64,000 nucleotides of DNA from VXMO01 sp034422835 (lineage in GTDB: Bacteria; Chloroflexota; Dehalococcoidia; UBA6926). Every line of letters starts with the position of its first letter. The stretch's first letter is position 1. Location: contig DAOUJJ010000007.1 in assembly GCA_034422835.1 (NCBI GenBank), positions 124,001 through 188,000 of the forward strand. Direction: 5' to 3'. The notes under the pieces were generated by a model. The model saw nothing but the letters and a program-made list of their open reading frames with translations. It was not told the DNA's origin and made no database searches. The translations under genes and the position numbers were made by a program. Shown piece by piece: positions 15,512-23,970 of this stretch.

Positions 15512-16999
15512 TTAGCCTTGCCTGGTTCGGAATTCCTGCGGCAGTATGGCGCCTCCATAGATTTCGTCAAGCGCACGGTAGATCTCCGGGAAACGGCTCT
15601 CAAGGTTCTGGCGGGTGTTGTATCGTCCTAGTTCATCCGTGACTTCAAAATAACCTGTGGTCAACACAGCAAAAAACTCCATGACGTTGGCCATCATGTG
15701 AGTTCCGGGATAGACACCGGCTTCCTGTGCATTCTTGTAGAATCCGTTCCACAACTCGTGGTCATTCGGCGTGAAGCAGAGGTTCTGAATGGCGTGAGCG
15801 AATTCATGCACAGCGACGAGTCCCCTAAATGGGTAAAAGGGATGCTGCGGCCCGAGGCGGCCGAGCAACTGCTCTTCCCCCGCAGATGACACGATCTGTC
15901 CTTTTACCGCCCCCACCCCGCGGATGGCATATGTGTCTCGACTTCTACCCGTAAAATCCTGGCTTCCCTTGAGGTAGTGATACTCCGGGATCGACGTGAG
16001 GGGCTGATCACGGGGAATGATTGCCAACTCTGTTCCGGATCGCGCCATGCAACGCACGATGTCATCTCTCCCGGACAACATATAGGCCACGATTGTTGCG
16101 CCCGCTTCAACCGCAGCCGGATCAACCGTCTCATTCGCTTTCACTGCTACACCGTGGGCCGACATGAACTGCCTATAGTAGCCGGCCGGTCCCGTCGTGA
16201 CTCGGAAACTGTCAATGATATCGTCGATTGCGTCTGCGTAACCCTCAGTCCTCCATTCGCACATCCAAAGTCTTAACCGGAATCCGTGAGGATTCCCCGG
16301 AAGCAAGTCCGATACCAAGAGGAACTCGTCCACTTGCATGACGCATAGTGTCGGCTCTTCCTGAATACGATACTGCAATCTAATTGTCGGCTGGTCATCG
16401 AGCGTTCCATGCTCAGTCGAGATGATCTCGAATAGTGACGACTTCCCAAATAACTCTGTCGGCAAGTCATAGAGAATAAGCCGTGCAAATTCCTCCATCG
16501 TGTAGTTGGATGGCAGATAGATGGACGAAACGGTGACCTTGCTGAACGGGAAGGGGCCGCTGTATATCCCCGGCCGTTCGTAAGACCAGTCTTCCTGCGG
16601 CAGATCCAGTGTGTAGACGTATTCCATATCTCTGTTGATGACCGCTTCATCCAGAACGCCTCTCGCGGGAGGCACTATCGAAATTGGAATCGACGTGGGT
16701 GTGGGTACGGGTGTTGCGGACGGTGTGGGAATAGGAGCAGAGGTCGGAGTATATGCCGGCTGAGCCATCGCCGTGACCGCTGGAGATACCTCGGTTAGGG
16801 CAGCTGAAGACGGAGACAGGGTTGCTGCCGGCTCCTGAAGTACAGAGGTGGGACTGAGGAGCAGTTGACTGGCGGGAGTACTTGTAGGGTTAGGCTCGTT
16901 CCCGTTACACGCACCCATAAAAGCGGAGATCAAGAAAGTTGCTGCCAAGAGCAGCGCGGACAGGCTGATGCCAAATCTGCTTAATCCCCAACGATTCAT
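15512..16999 (-). CDS. Secreted lipoprotein with HExxH metalloprotease-like motif
   Basis: 495 residues from the ATG at 16999, which has AAGGGTG just upstream; ATG 17023 would add eight residues. A lipoprotein signal ends in LISAFMGAC, so Cys31 would be lipidated. A ~90-residue Thr/Ser/Pro-rich linker follows, and then two globular parts. The second has HEFAH at 398-402 and MEFFAVLTTGYFE with Glu441, about 39 residues on. This is the spacing expected of a gluzincin zinc site (HExxH plus Glu). Cys pairs in the first part (LCVMQ, LWMCEW) may form disulfides. It is likely anchored on the outer face of the membrane. Protease activity is inferred only from the motif. Confidence 0.75.
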   Translation of the reverse strand: MNRWGLSRFGISLSALLLAATFLISAFMGACNGNEPNPTSTPASQLLLSPTSVLQEPAATLSPSSAALTEVSPAVTAMAQPAYTPTSAPIPTPSATPVPTPTSIPISIVPPARGVLDEAVINRDMEYVYTLDLPQEDWSYERPGIYSGPFPFSKVTVSSIYLPSNYTMEEFARLILYDLPTELFGKSSLFEIISTEHGTLDDQPTIRLQYRIQEEPTLCVMQVDEFLLVSDLLPGNPHGFRLRLWMCEWRTEGYADAIDDIIDSFRVTTGPAGYYRQFMSAHGVAVKANETVDPAAVEAGATIVAYMLSGRDDIVRCMARSGTELAIIPRDQPLTSIPEYHYLKGSQDFTGRSRDTYAIRGVGAVKGQIVSSAGEEQLLGRLGPQHPFYPFRGLVAVHEFAHAIQNLCFTPNDHELWNGFYKNAQEAGVYPGTHMMANVMEFFAVLTTGYFEVTDELGRYNTRQNLESRFPEIYRALDEIYGGAILPQEFRTRQG

Positions 17000-17064
17000 G
17001 TTCACCCTTGTCTTCCACAGCATTCCATAATCTTGTCCGCTCTACCCCGTTCCACGCAAACGTT

Positions 17065-17073
17065 TGTTATACT
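17065..17073 (+). promoter_or_regulatory. Extended -10 promoter for the korAB operon
   Basis: TGTTATACT (TG-n-TATACT) lies 134 bases before the korA GTG. It sits in the 207-base divergent region shared with the lipoprotein gene. The -35 region is not recognisable. Confidence 0.45.
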
Positions 17074-17206
17074 CAAATCTGTTGCGTCATAATGCACGGG
17101 GCAGGTTTATGGCGGACGCTTTGCAGGGGCTCGGTAACCACAGCCTTTCAAGCAATCGCCATGCACTACTGGCCTGTCGAGAATTGAAGTCGCAAGGGGG
17201 AAATTA

Positions 17207-18937
17207 GTGGCAGCCACACGAGACTTTGTGATCCGCTTTGCGGGCGAAGGCGGACAGGGCATGGTGACCGCATCCGAGGCCCTCGCCGCAGCCGCCGCGC
17301 AGGTGGGATACCACGTGATGACATTCGTTACTTTCCCGTCCCAGATCATGGGCGGGCCCACGTGGAGCCAGTGTCGTATTTCCGTGACACCGGCGCTCAG
17401 CAACGGCGACACACTCGATGTGCTCGTCGCGTTCAACGAGGAGGCCTACGAGGTTCACAAGGAAGAGCTTCGTGACGGCGGCATCCTCGTCTATGATTCG
17501 GCAGTCTTTGAAGTGCCGGAAGAGGACAAGGGCTCGATGAACATCGTGGCCCTGCCCTACGAAGAGCTCGGAAAGTCGACCGGCAACCCGCGCGCCGCCA
17601 ACATGGTTATCCTCGGCGCAGTCGCGCAATTCGTCGCATGGCCTGAGCAGTACCTTGAAGACTTCAACGTCAAGCGCTTCACACGAGGCCGCCCGAACGA
17701 CGCCGAAGTCGTTGCGGCAAATAGCATGGGCCTCGGGCTTGGGCGCGACGCGGCGAAGGAGAGCGGATTCTCGCTCGGCGAGTTGGCCGCCCCCGATCCG
17801 CCCGATTACGAGCAGATCATCATCAAGGGCAACGAGAGCTTTGGCCTCGGCGCGCTGGCCGCGGGTCTGAACTTCTTTGTCGGTTACCCCATATCACCAG
17901 CTACGTCCATCCTCGTCTTCATGGAGCAGAACCTCCGCGGCGAGGGTACGTTCGTCTACCAGGCAAGCTCCGAGATCGAGTCCATCAGCACAATCGTCGG
18001 CGCGGGCTTTGTCGGTAAGAAGGCCATGACATCTACCGCCGGACCCGGCTTCTCGCTCATGAGTGAGGGACTCGGCATGGCATGGATGATGGAGATTCCG
18101 TGCGTCATCGTCGACGTTCAACGCGGCGGCCCTGCCACCGGATTGCCCACCAAGTCGGAGCAGTCCGACCTGTACATGGCGATGCACCCGGCGCACGGCG
18201 ACTCACAGTTGCCGGTCATTGCACCCGGCACCATTGAAGAGTGCTTCTATGCAGCCATGCACGCCCTCAACTGGGCGGAGCGCTACCAGGGACCCGTGAT
18301 CGTGCTCTCGGAGCACATGCTCTCCGAGCGCGTGCAGAACATTCGCAAGCCTGACCCCTCCCTCGTCGAGGTGGAAGCACGACAGGTCTACACTGGCACG
18401 AACGGATACAAGCGCTACGAGGGCGATAGCGTTACACCCATGCCGCTGCCCGGCGGCCCGGGCGCCTACGTCGCCAATGCCAGCGAGCACGATACGATCG
18501 GCGACACAACGCACCTGCCGGTTCATCACGTCCGCGGCACGGAGCGGCGATTCAGCAAGTTGAAGCTCCTCGAGGACACGCCATACGAGGCGCGCAACAC
18601 AGACAACGACGTGGTCATCCTGCCGTGGGGCGGCTCCAAGGGCCCCGCGCACGAGGCATATGAGCAGATGATGGAGAACGGGGTGCCGGTGGGCTGGTAC
18701 TACACCATGTTCATCTCCCCGCTCAATCCCAAGCTGCTGGATGAGTTGCGATCCAAGAAGCTCGTGCTGGTTCCTGAGCTCAACTACCTTGGGCAGTTGT
18801 CCTCCATCTTGCGCCAGCACGGCGTCAACGCGAAGTCACTTACCCAATACACAGGCCTGCCATTCAAGGTGGCTGACCTGGTTGAGAGGATCACCGCCGA
18901 GGTAGAGGCCATGGCGGGCAGTAAGGTCGGAGTCTAG
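17207..18937 (+). CDS. korA: 2-oxoacid:ferredoxin oxidoreductase, fused gamma-alpha subunit
   Basis: 576 residues. Residues 1-190 are the gamma domain (FAGEGGQGMVTASEALA, MGGPTWSQCRIS). From about 200 the alpha (pyrimidine-binding) domain follows (IKGNESFGLGALAAGLNFFVGYPISPATSI...TAGPGFSLMSEGLGMA...VQRGGPATGLPTKSEQSDL). This order and size fit KorA-type enzymes that oxidise 2-oxoglutarate or a related 2-oxoacid to acyl-CoA while reducing ferredoxin. The start is GTG with AAGGGGGA upstream. korB follows 43 bases downstream. The exact 2-oxoacid cannot be settled from sequence alone. Confidence 0.92.
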   Translation: MAATRDFVIRFAGEGGQGMVTASEALAAAAAQVGYHVMTFVTFPSQIMGGPTWSQCRISVTPALSNGDTLDVLVAFNEEAYEVHKEELRDGGILVYDSAVFEVPEEDKGSMNIVALPYEELGKSTGNPRAANMVILGAVAQFVAWPEQYLEDFNVKRFTRGRPNDAEVVAANSMGLGLGRDAAKESGFSLGELAAPDPPDYEQIIIKGNESFGLGALAAGLNFFVGYPISPATSILVFMEQNLRGEGTFVYQASSEIESISTIVGAGFVGKKAMTSTAGPGFSLMSEGLGMAWMMEIPCVIVDVQRGGPATGLPTKSEQSDLYMAMHPAHGDSQLPVIAPGTIEECFYAAMHALNWAERYQGPVIVLSEHMLSERVQNIRKPDPSLVEVEARQVYTGTNGYKRYEGDSVTPMPLPGGPGAYVANASEHDTIGDTTHLPVHHVRGTERRFSKLKLLEDTPYEARNTDNDVVILPWGGSKGPAHEAYEQMMENGVPVGWYYTMFISPLNPKLLDELRSKKLVLVPELNYLGQLSSILRQHGVNAKSLTQYTGLPFKVADLVERITAEVEAMAGSKVGV

Positions 18938-18980
18938 CGCCCTGCGCACGGACACAGTCGAAAGGGAGAGGTAGCAGACA

Positions 18981-19850
18981 ATGACGAAGCGGAACCCCGA
19001 GTACGATTTCAAGTGGTGCCCCGGCTGCGGCGACTTCGGCGTCAAGCGCGCCATCGAGTTGACGATCGCAGCACGCACAACCGAAATGAACATCCCGTTC
19101 GAGAACAACGTGATCGTCGCCGGAATCGGTTGCTCGGGCAACCTGGTTCACTTGACGGACGGCCCACAGCCGTTCGGTTTTCACGGCATCCACGGGCGCA
19201 CCCTGCCCGTCGCGTTTGGCATCAAGAGCGGCAATCCGGAGATTGAGGTCATGGTTGTCGCCGGCGACGGCGATTTCCTGAGCATCGGCGCGGAGCACAT
19301 CGGCCCAGCCGCCCAGCGTAATCTGAACGTGACCTGCGTGATCATGGATAACGGCGTCTATGGTCTGACAAAGGGACAGAGCTCCCCGACCACGCAGTTC
19401 GGCGTCGTGACCAGCACCACGCCCGGCGGCAAGATTGAGGGCGAGGTCAAGCCGTTCCAGTACTACCTGTCACTGGGCGCGTCGTTTGTCGCATCCGCGT
19501 TCTCCAGCAAGCCACGAGAGATGGCGCAGATGATCCGAGAGGGCATGGACTATCCCGGCTTCTCCATCGTCCACGTCCAGTCCCCCTGCACCACCTATAA
19601 CGACAACTACGACATCCTCCGGGGCAACGCCAAGAAGGGCATCGATCCGCTGACCTATGACATCCCGGAGAGCCACGACCCGACTAACTTCAGCGAGGCG
19701 CTGAGGATTGCACAAGATCCCGGTGTTCCGCTTGGCGTTCTTTACGCGGCGGATAACTCCGAGCCTCTCGACGAGCGCTACAGCAGCCTGAACTCCCGAC
19801 TGCGCTCACGGGACGTGGACGAGATGATCGCGTCCTTCGCAATCCAGTAG
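18981..19850 (+). CDS. korB: 2-oxoacid:ferredoxin oxidoreductase beta subunit
   Basis: 289 residues; thiamine-diphosphate-binding partner of KorA. The [4Fe-4S] cysteines are seen in KWCPGCGDFG and GIGCSGN. The TPP/magnesium motif is GDGDFLSIG...NVTCVIMDNGVYGLTKGQ, and a further Cys is in QSPCTTYN. No separate delta ferredoxin subunit is present, so electrons would pass to a free ferredoxin. A strong AGGGAGAGG precedes the ATG. It is followed after 20 bases by the midA-like gene. Confidence 0.93.
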   Translation: MTKRNPEYDFKWCPGCGDFGVKRAIELTIAARTTEMNIPFENNVIVAGIGCSGNLVHLTDGPQPFGFHGIHGRTLPVAFGIKSGNPEIEVMVVAGDGDFLSIGAEHIGPAAQRNLNVTCVIMDNGVYGLTKGQSSPTTQFGVVTSTTPGGKIEGEVKPFQYYLSLGASFVASAFSSKPREMAQMIREGMDYPGFSIVHVQSPCTTYNDNYDILRGNAKKGIDPLTYDIPESHDPTNFSEALRIAQDPGVPLGVLYAADNSEPLDERYSSLNSRLRSRDVDEMIASFAIQ

Positions 19851-19870
19851 ACACGGAAACACATACGCCC

Positions 19871-21160
19871 ATGGCCCCGCAGACGCTGGAGGCCCGGCTT
19901 AGAGACGAAATACGGCGAAGGGGTCCTATCCCCTTCGCCGATTTCATGCGCGTCGTCCTCTACGACCCGGACGGCGGTTACTACAGCAGCATCGACGAGC
20001 ACATCGGCCCGGCGGGTGATTTCTACACCGCACCTGCCACACATCCTGTGTTTGGGGCGTTGCTCGCCTTGCAGTTTGAGCGCTGTTGGGAACTGCTGGA
20101 CAGGCCGGAGACCTTCACGATTGTCGAAGAAGGCGGTGGCAAAGGGCGTCTCGCCGAGGATGTTTTCAACTACGTACGCTATCTGGCTCCGGATTTCAGC
20201 AGGGCTATCGATTATCGCATCGTGGAGTTCAAGCGAAATGGGCGCGTGACGCTTTCACAGGACGATGACACGAAAATCAACATCAACTGGGGCGGGAACG
20301 CCACGCCGGACGAAATCGAGGCCGGCGTAATCATATCCAATGAGTTGTACGACGCCATGCCTCGCCATCGTGTGATTCAACAGGGTGAAACGCTTTACGA
20401 GTTTCTCGTGGACGCGACAGACGCCGGATTCATCGAGACAATCGCCGAACCGTCGACACCGGCGTTGGCGGAGCGGCTGAGGCAGTTAGACGTGACGCTG
20501 CCGAACGGCAGCAAAGCGGAGATCGACCTTCAGGGAACCGAGCACTTGAGAGAAACCTCGTCCCGGCTGCGGCGAGGATTCGTCTTCACCATCGATTACG
20601 GTTATCCCGCCGCCACGTTGTATGACGGCTCGCGGCGGGAAGGCACCCTGCTCTGCTACCACCGGCACACGTCCTCCACCAACCCCTATATCCGGCTGGG
20701 CAAGCAGGACATCACGGCGCACGTGGATTTCACGTCACTGGCAGGGGCCGGAGAGGAGGCGGGGCTGCTGACGGAGGGACTGCTGACGCAGCAGCGCTTT
20801 CTCAAGAAGCTCGGCTCGCAGGCGTTTATCGATGCGCTGCGTGAGCTTGATCTACCGCCCCAGGACATCATGGCCAACCGCATGGCGATGCTTGAACTCA
20901 CCAAGCCGAGCGGGTTCGGCGGGTTCGGCGTCCTCATCCATAGCACGGGCACGGAGGCTGGCGAGCCCTTTGGTGCGGATGAGATTGTCATCAGCCGCGC
21001 GCGCGGCGGGTTGGACGACCTCCCGCCCGTCCTGCTGACACCCGGCCATATGCCGCTGCTCGCCGGGCGCTATCCGCAGTATTCTGAACTTGACAACATT
21101 TGGCCCGAAATTCAACGACCGAGCGCTCAGCAGATTCGCATAGGAGGCAACCAACAATGA
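19871..21160 (+). CDS. MidA/NDUFAF7-family SAM-dependent methyltransferase
   Basis: 429 residues of the PF02636 family. The N-terminus IPFADFMRVVLYDPDGGYYSS and the block GPAGDFYTAPATHPVFGALLALQF are diagnostic, followed by the SAM-binding EEGGGKGRLAEDV and VIISNELYDAMP. In mitochondria the homologue methylates an Arg of the complex I 49-kDa subunit (NuoD equivalent). Whether bacterial members do so is not established, but a full nuo operon lies in this window. Its stop overlaps the ridA start (ATGA), so the two are translationally coupled. Confidence 0.9.
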   Translation: MAPQTLEARLRDEIRRRGPIPFADFMRVVLYDPDGGYYSSIDEHIGPAGDFYTAPATHPVFGALLALQFERCWELLDRPETFTIVEEGGGKGRLAEDVFNYVRYLAPDFSRAIDYRIVEFKRNGRVTLSQDDDTKININWGGNATPDEIEAGVIISNELYDAMPRHRVIQQGETLYEFLVDATDAGFIETIAEPSTPALAERLRQLDVTLPNGSKAEIDLQGTEHLRETSSRLRRGFVFTIDYGYPAATLYDGSRREGTLLCYHRHTSSTNPYIRLGKQDITAHVDFTSLAGAGEEAGLLTEGLLTQQRFLKKLGSQAFIDALRELDLPPQDIMANRMAMLELTKPSGFGGFGVLIHSTGTEAGEPFGADEIVISRARGGLDDLPPVLLTPGHMPLLAGRYPQYSELDNIWPEIQRPSAQQIRIGGNQQ

Positions 21161-21618
21161 CAGTAGCGGACAGACTCAAGGAACTCGGCATCACTCTTCC
21201 TCCACCCGCCACACCCGGCGGCAACTACACGCCCGCCAATCGCGTCCACAACACTCTTTACGTTGCCGGACAACTCCCCACGCAGAATGGCGAGCTAATC
21301 TCGCCGGGCAAGGTTGGCGCGGACGTGACGGTCGAAGAGGCCGCGAACGCAGCCCGAATCGCGACGCTCAATGCGCTTTCGGCAGTGGATAACGCGCTCG
21401 ACGGCGGACTTGACGCTATTGAGTCAGTGACGCGGATTACCGTATTCGTGAATGCCGTGCCCGATTTTGATCAGCACTCGATCGTCGCGAATGGCGCGTC
21501 AGACTTGCTCGTTGCAGTTCTAGGAGAGGCCGGACGCCATGCGCGCAACGCCATCGGCATGGGCTCCCTGCCACGCGGCTCCTGCGTGGAGGTGGAAACC
21601 AACTTCAAGGTGCGGTAG
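21157..21618 (+). CDS. ridA: RidA/YjgF family enamine/imine deaminase
   Basis: 153 residues. RidA-like proteins hydrolyse reactive enamine/imine intermediates released by PLP enzymes. The layout fits the longer RutC-like branch: NTLYVAGQLPTQNG, AARIATLNALSAVDNALDG, TVFVNAVPDFDQH and the C-terminal ARNAIGMGSLPRGSCVEVE with the catalytic Arg. AGGAGG lies before the ATG, which overlaps the preceding stop. Its last 14 bases overlap the end of the convergent FAD-protein gene. Confidence 0.92.
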   Translation: MTVADRLKELGITLPPPATPGGNYTPANRVHNTLYVAGQLPTQNGELISPGKVGADVTVEEAANAARIATLNALSAVDNALDGGLDAIESVTRITVFVNAVPDFDQHSIVANGASDLLVAVLGEAGRHARNAIGMGSLPRGSCVEVETNFKVR

Positions 21619-22930
21619 AGTCCTCCGCCATCATCATCCGGGCGACGTCCTGACCCTGTCGGATGCTGTAGTTGGTTCCGCGATCCTCCGGGTAAATCTG
21701 ACTCATGGCCGCGAGCCAGAGGCCGTCAACAGGCGTCTTGTTGGGCGGAATCTTGTCGCTGAAATGGGTGGTCATGATCGGTTGTGCCGCGCCCTCACGG
21801 TGGACGTACGTCCTCTCCACCCACGACAGGTCGAACTCCGGGTTGATTTTCCTTAAATGCTCGACGTAGCTATCGATAAGCTCCTCATATGAAAGCGACC
21901 ACCGGGGATCATCGGACGTCACGTAGTCGGCGGTGTAGAGGATGCGCTTGTCGCCATAGACGGACGGCGGGACGAGGTTGGTCTGCTCCAGGGCGAGCAG
22001 GAACGGAATATCCGCGTCTGCGATGTTGAGCCAATAGATCGGCGAAAGGCTGCGATTCATCACCCAGATCACGGCGATCGCGCCTTCGTAGTCGATAGTG
22101 CTGACCTTATTCAGATAGTCCTCAGGCAAATCCACAAGACGCGGCAGGAGGAAGCTTGGGACGGTGGCGAGAACTGCATCATAGTCGCGCTTTTCCTCAG
22201 TTCCGTCCGAGCCGGTGATCGTCAGTCCCGTCACCCGGTTGTCCTCGGTTTCGATGCGGGACACGCCGATTCCCGTCCGCACCTCGCCGCCCAACTCCGT
22301 GATGCGCTGTTCAAGGGCGTCAATCAGTACCTGCCAGCTTCCCTCGATATAGCCGAGTTGCTCACGCCCAAGCAGGCCCTTGCGGGAAGCAACACGCGTT
22401 GCGAACTTGCTCCACATCCACGGCATGGCGATCTGCTCGGCATAGCGCCCAAACTTGCCGCGCAGCAACGGCTCCCATATCTCCTCGTAATTGCGCCGCC
22501 CGGCCCATTTGCGCATGAACGCCGCGGCGGTCGTGTCTTCCAGCCTCTTCCAGTTCTTGATGCGTTGGATGTAGAGCGTCACCAAGCCCATGCGGATACG
22601 GTCAAAGAACCCCACTGGGCTGAAGCGCAAGAGATCCGTTGCTGTGGCGAACGGAAAGATGCGCCCATGTGTGAAATAGCCGACTTTCGAGTCTTCCCAG
22701 ATAAGGCGGTCCTTCAGGCCGAGTTCGTCCAGCAGGCCGATAATCGTGACATCGGACAGGAACAGGTGGTGGTAGAAGCGCTCCAGCCGCCCGCCGCCAA
22801 CGTCAAACGTGGACGCCAGCCCTCCCAGGAACGGCGCTCGCTCAAACAACTCAACGGTGTGACCGGCCTTGGCGAACTCATAGCCTGCAGCAAGGCCTCC
22901 AACGCCGCCGCCAATGATTCCGATCTTCAT
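21605..22930 (-). CDS. FAD-dependent amine-oxidase-fold protein (protoporphyrinogen oxidase-like)
   Basis: 441 residues. An N-terminal Rossmann motif IGIIGGGVGGLAAGYEFAKAGHTVELFE and GGLAS place it with flavin amine oxidases, UDP-galactopyranose mutases and phytoene-desaturase-like proteins. The C-terminal FAD segment is VDGLWLAAMSQIYPEDRGTNYSIRQG. The HHLFLSD segment resembles proteins annotated as NAD(P)/FAD-dependent oxidoreductases in polysaccharide loci. It is last of the minus-strand run with the LPG-synthase-TM, Agl23 and YYY genes, and overlaps the preceding gene by 4 bases. A role in lipid or sugar modification for the envelope is an inference. Confidence 0.8.
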   Translation of the reverse strand: MKIGIIGGGVGGLAAGYEFAKAGHTVELFERAPFLGGLASTFDVGGGRLERFYHHLFLSDVTIIGLLDELGLKDRLIWEDSKVGYFTHGRIFPFATATDLLRFSPVGFFDRIRMGLVTLYIQRIKNWKRLEDTTAAAFMRKWAGRRNYEEIWEPLLRGKFGRYAEQIAMPWMWSKFATRVASRKGLLGREQLGYIEGSWQVLIDALEQRITELGGEVRTGIGVSRIETEDNRVTGLTITGSDGTEEKRDYDAVLATVPSFLLPRLVDLPEDYLNKVSTIDYEGAIAVIWVMNRSLSPIYWLNIADADIPFLLALEQTNLVPPSVYGDKRILYTADYVTSDDPRWSLSYEELIDSYVEHLRKINPEFDLSWVERTYVHREGAAQPIMTTHFSDKIPPNKTPVDGLWLAAMSQIYPEDRGTNYSIRQGQDVARMMMAEDSTAP

Positions 22931-23958
22931 TCAGTTGCCTTTGCCTGCCCGGTGCCTGATCCGTTCATCCCGCTCGTGGGACGCAGCACCTCGCGCAGCG
23001 GCACTCCCTCCAGGATGAGCAGGATTGCTCCCGCTATCGTAACGGGAACCCACAGCGTGGCGTGAATGACGACCGCGTACGCCGTGGCAAGCCCCACTCC
23101 CACACCGGCGCGGACGAGGGTCTCTTTCGCCAGAAGCTCAAACGGACCGATGCCCCCGGATGACGAGGGCACGGCGGTGGCGAGGTTGGAGGCGGCAACT
23201 GCCACGCACAACACGATGATCGGCGTATCCACGTCCATTGCCACAGCCACGAGGATGTAGACCAGGGCCTCGCCTGCCCACACGGCGTTGGAAACCACGA
23301 ACCAGAACGGTATCTTGCGCGCGTCCTTGAGAGCGGCGAACCCGTGGAGCAACGATTCTGCAATGCCCATCAGACGCGCAGCGTATCTGTCGGGGAGCGG
23401 TCGTGTGACGGTATGGCTCAGGCGGAGGGCTGCATCCGGAAATAGAACGGCAAGCAACACCGCGATGCCCGCGCTGATAAACACCACGGCAGCCACCTGC
23501 GCGGCAAGTGTCAGCAGTGGTGAGAGGGTCCACATGGAGGCGAAGAACAGCAGGCCGATACCGAGCCATAGGAGGAGGGTCAGGCCGTCAAGGATGCGCT
23601 CCACGGCGATTGTCGCCAGGCTGGCCGTCATGTCCAGTCCGGGGTTGCGGCGCAGCAGATAGGCCCTGACGAACTCGCCTAAACGAAGCGGCAGGACGTT
23701 GTTCGCCGCATAGCCGATGGTCGCCACGAAATACGAGCGCCCAAGTGTCACCCCGCCCAAGTGGGCCAAGAGGCTTTGCCAGCGCCACGCGCGCAGGGTG
23801 AATGCGAGGAAATAGACGATCACCGCCGGAACCAGCCAGAGGTAGTTCGCCTCCGCGAACGCGTCGAAGAACTCGTCGAAATCGATGCTCCAGAAAACGA
23901 GGGCCAGAAAAGCCACGCTTACCGCGAGCGCGAAGAGAGTGCGCCTGTTGATGAGCAT
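22927..23958 (-). CDS. Lysylphosphatidylglycerol-synthase-TM (UPF0104) family membrane protein
   Basis: 343 residues, about eight membrane helices. The PF03706 marks are present: FTLRAWRWQSLL near residue 55, YFVATIGYAANNVLPLRLGEFVRAYLLRR around 80-108, and PSSSGGIGPFELLAKETLV near 265-283. The family includes flippase-like domains and archaeal AglD-like proteins linked to glycolipids. It lies between the Agl23-type gene and the FAD gene, overlapping the latter by 4 bases. Transport or flipping of a lipid-linked substrate is plausible but unproven. Confidence 0.85.
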   Translation of the reverse strand: MLINRRTLFALAVSVAFLALVFWSIDFDEFFDAFAEANYLWLVPAVIVYFLAFTLRAWRWQSLLAHLGGVTLGRSYFVATIGYAANNVLPLRLGEFVRAYLLRRNPGLDMTASLATIAVERILDGLTLLLWLGIGLLFFASMWTLSPLLTLAAQVAAVVFISAGIAVLLAVLFPDAALRLSHTVTRPLPDRYAARLMGIAESLLHGFAALKDARKIPFWFVVSNAVWAGEALVYILVAVAMDVDTPIIVLCVAVAASNLATAVPSSSGGIGPFELLAKETLVRAGVGVGLATAYAVVIHATLWVPVTIAGAILLILEGVPLREVLRPTSGMNGSGTGQAKATE

Positions 23959-23970
23959 TAGGACGCAGAC

